Of a DNA stretch of 6,005 bases, positions 5,540-6,005 are shown piece by piece. The notes below the pieces were generated by a model. It saw only the letters and a program-made list of their open reading frames with translations, made no database searches and was not told the origin of the DNA. Every line of letters begins with the position of its first letter. Positions within the stretch are counted from its first letter, which is position 1. The stretch covers positions 1 to 6,005 of the forward strand of contig USJJ01000094.1 in NCBI GenBank assembly GCA_900554995.1. The letters run 5' to 3'. Origin of the DNA: an uncultured Ruminococcus sp. Lineage in GTDB: Bacteria; Bacillota; Clostridia; Oscillospirales; Acutalibacteraceae. The translations under genes were made by a program, and so were the position numbers.

Positions 5540-5564
5540 CCGCTGCTTTTCAGCATTTATGCGG
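5540..5564 (-). repeat. Array hairpin b (before micro-ORF 4)
   Basis: Outer stem CCGC/GCGG, bulge ATAAA, inner stem TGCT/AGCA, loop GAAA. Relative to hairpin a the first inner pair is T-A rather than C-G. It is followed by the palindrome GGATATCC. Confidence 0.7.
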
Positions 5565-5605
5565 TAATGTTATCGGTATTTCGGACTCACTCCTTGCTTT
5601 ATGAT

Positions 5606-5641
5606 TTAAATATTCAAATCGTGAAATTTCCTTCCGAACAT
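5606..5641 (-). CDS. Micro-ORF 3, MFGRKFHDLNI
   Basis: Eleven codons ending TAA, with GGAAAGG upstream. It shares the [FY]-x-D-L-N-I ending with micro-ORF 5 and is likewise followed by AAGCAAGGAGTGAGTCC, so it belongs to the DLNI class although its first codons differ. Confidence 0.5.
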   Translation of the reverse strand: MFGRKFHDLNI

Positions 5642-5673
5642 ATTTACCAGATCCTTTCCGATATCCTGTCCTG

Positions 5674-5698
5674 CCGCCGCTTTTCAGCGATAATGCGG
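5674..5698 (-). repeat. Array hairpin a (before micro-ORF 3)
   Basis: Outer stem CCGC/GCGG, 5-nt bulge ATTAT on the 5' side, inner stem CGCT/AGCG and loop GAAA. All four inner pairs are Watson-Crick. Confidence 0.7.
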
Positions 5699-5734
5699 TA
5701 AACTCAACAGCCTGTCGGACTCACTCCCTTTCAC

Positions 5735-5764
5735 TTAAAATTCAAGTATGAACCTCATTTTCAT
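5735..5764 (-). CDS. Micro-ORF 2, MKMRFILEF
   Basis: Nine codons with AAAGGATGAT just upstream, the same site as micro-ORF 8, and the same LEF ending. An upstream in-frame ATG at 5839 gives a 34-codon version with the segment CRDAIPPIGCDNKSERM; its ribosome binding site is weaker. It is followed by an 11-mer copy. Confidence 0.4.
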   Translation of the reverse strand: MKMRFILEF

Positions 5765-5865
5765 AGGAATCATCCTTTCGGACTTATTGTCACAGCCGAT
5801 CGGGGGAATAGCGTCCCGACACAGCGGACTGTATATCATCTTAACTGCCCTGCTTTAATGTCATT

Positions 5866-5895
5866 TCATCCGGATATAAATATAACCCTCTCCAT
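5866..5895 (-). CDS. Micro-ORF 1, MERVIFISG
   Basis: Nine codons ending TGA. AAAGGG lies 9 nt before the ATG, inside a degenerate copy of the 11-mer. It is the first of the series in the reading direction. Its peptide shares little with the others, so its place in the family rests on the upstream signal. Confidence 0.3.
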   Translation of the reverse strand: MERVIFISG

Positions 5896-5947
5896 CGGAC
5901 TTATCCCTTTCATCATTTTCTGACGAGATGTTCTTTGGAAGAAGGTA

Positions 5948-5978
5948 TAAAAATACCGCCCACACATTCGTGCTGCGG
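5948..5978 (-). terminator. Hairpin with T-rich tail at the 5' side of the array
   Basis: On the minus strand CCGC (5978-5975) pairs with GCGG (5959-5956). Inside it GCAC pairs with GTGT (one G-T pair) around a GAAT loop. It is followed by TATTTTTA. It could terminate a transcript entering from beyond 6005, or act as an attenuator. Its CCGC/GCGG outer stem is like the array hairpins, so it may instead be a diverged array member. Confidence 0.45.
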
Positions 5979-6005
5979 CTCTTGTTAAATCTGCTTTTTT
6001 ACTGA

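Larger units (their letters stand above)
4771..5727 (-). repeat. Five copies of the 11-mer GGAGTGAGTCC
   Basis: Exact minus-strand copies at 5717-5727, 5583-5593, 5352-5362, 5014-5024 and 4771-4781. In the first four, and in the last, the copy falls shortly after the stop codon of a micro-ORF; four are preceded by CAAG, AAAG or CAG. The left half resembles a ribosome binding site. In the copy at 5014 an ATG follows at once. A degenerate version, GGGATAAGTCCG, precedes the ATG at 5895. Confidence 0.8.
4747..6005 (-). other. Tandem micro-ORF and hairpin array (no conventional gene)
   Basis: About 1.26 kb without a normal gene. On the minus strand it is a chain of ORFs of 9-12 codons, most with a purine-rich AAAGG-type site 8-12 nt upstream, separated by related hairpins and by a recurring 11-mer. 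Two consecutive units (ORFs at 5509 and 5411, then 5274 and 5174) repeat with a 235-237 bp period. The ORF series 5' to 3' ends in LEF, DLNI, ILCI, DLNI, ILCI, DLTI, LEF, an almost mirror-like order. The array stops where the PASTA ORF begins. I see no transposase, integrase or recognised riboswitch. Whether it is a leader, a mobile repeat or something else is unknown. Confidence 0.6.

Noticed and set aside
5492..5701. 69-codon plus-strand ORF across the array
   Set aside because: It runs antisense through repeated hairpins and micro-ORFs, matches no family I know, and its sequence is explained by the minus-strand repeats.
4771..5727. CRISPR array
   Set aside because: Repeats are irregularly spaced (134-338 bp), differ in type, and the intervening sequence is itself related between units; no spacer-sized pattern or cas gene.
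5139..5764. Macrolide-type stalling leader peptides
   Set aside because: MKMR and MKKR resemble the basic-x-basic arrest motif of some erm leaders, but most members lack it and no resistance gene follows, so I do not claim it.

Overview
The window looks like a genomic segment from a gut or rumen Clostridia of the Ruminococcus/Oscillospiraceae type. The support is a secreted protein with a type I dockerin, a spoVAC-like sporulation gene fragment, a PASTA-domain fragment, Gram-positive AGGAGG-type ribosome binding sites and moderate GC. This taxonomic call is inference.

Left end (1-441, minus strand). A partial dodecin-like gene runs off the edge. It overlaps the tail of a spoVAC fragment that keeps only about the first 50 residues. 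GC is about 26% over bases 1-180 and about 52% over 241-300, so the break near 185-205 looks like a recombination, deletion or assembly junction. A clear terminator then closes the dockerin gene.

Core (442-4463). On the minus strand, a PflX-type radical SAM protein gene is followed by a small secreted dockerin protein. The dockerin gene has its own near-perfect SigA promoter, whose -35 box contains the stop codon of the radical SAM gene. Divergently, on the plus strand, a tight three-gene operon encodes a lipoprotein cyclophilin (peptidyl-prolyl isomerase), alanine racemase (TTG start) and a YbaK-type aminoacyl-tRNA deacylase. It ends in a bidirectional terminator. The divergent promoters between the two units share the same -35 bases.

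Right end (4468-6005, minus strand). A PASTA-domain C-terminal fragment begins abruptly mid-domain. Immediately upstream of it lies about 1.25 kb with no ordinary gene. This is the most interesting part of the window. Read on the minus strand it is a string of 9-12 codon ORFs, most with an AAAGG-type ribosome binding site. Their peptides are related (for example MITRGFYDLNI, MITRGFYDLTI, MTRGYHILCIY, MKKRFHILCIC, MFGRKFHDLNI). Two copies differ almost only at synonymous sites. Before each of six ORFs sits an RNA hairpin with a GAAA tetraloop, a bulge on the 5' side and base-pair covariation between copies. GGAGTGAGTCC recurs five times, and there are two start-Ala-stop minigenes. I know of no described system matching this combination. 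It reads as a structured, translated micro-ORF array, perhaps a regulatory leader or a repetitive element, that ends exactly where the PASTA gene is truncated.
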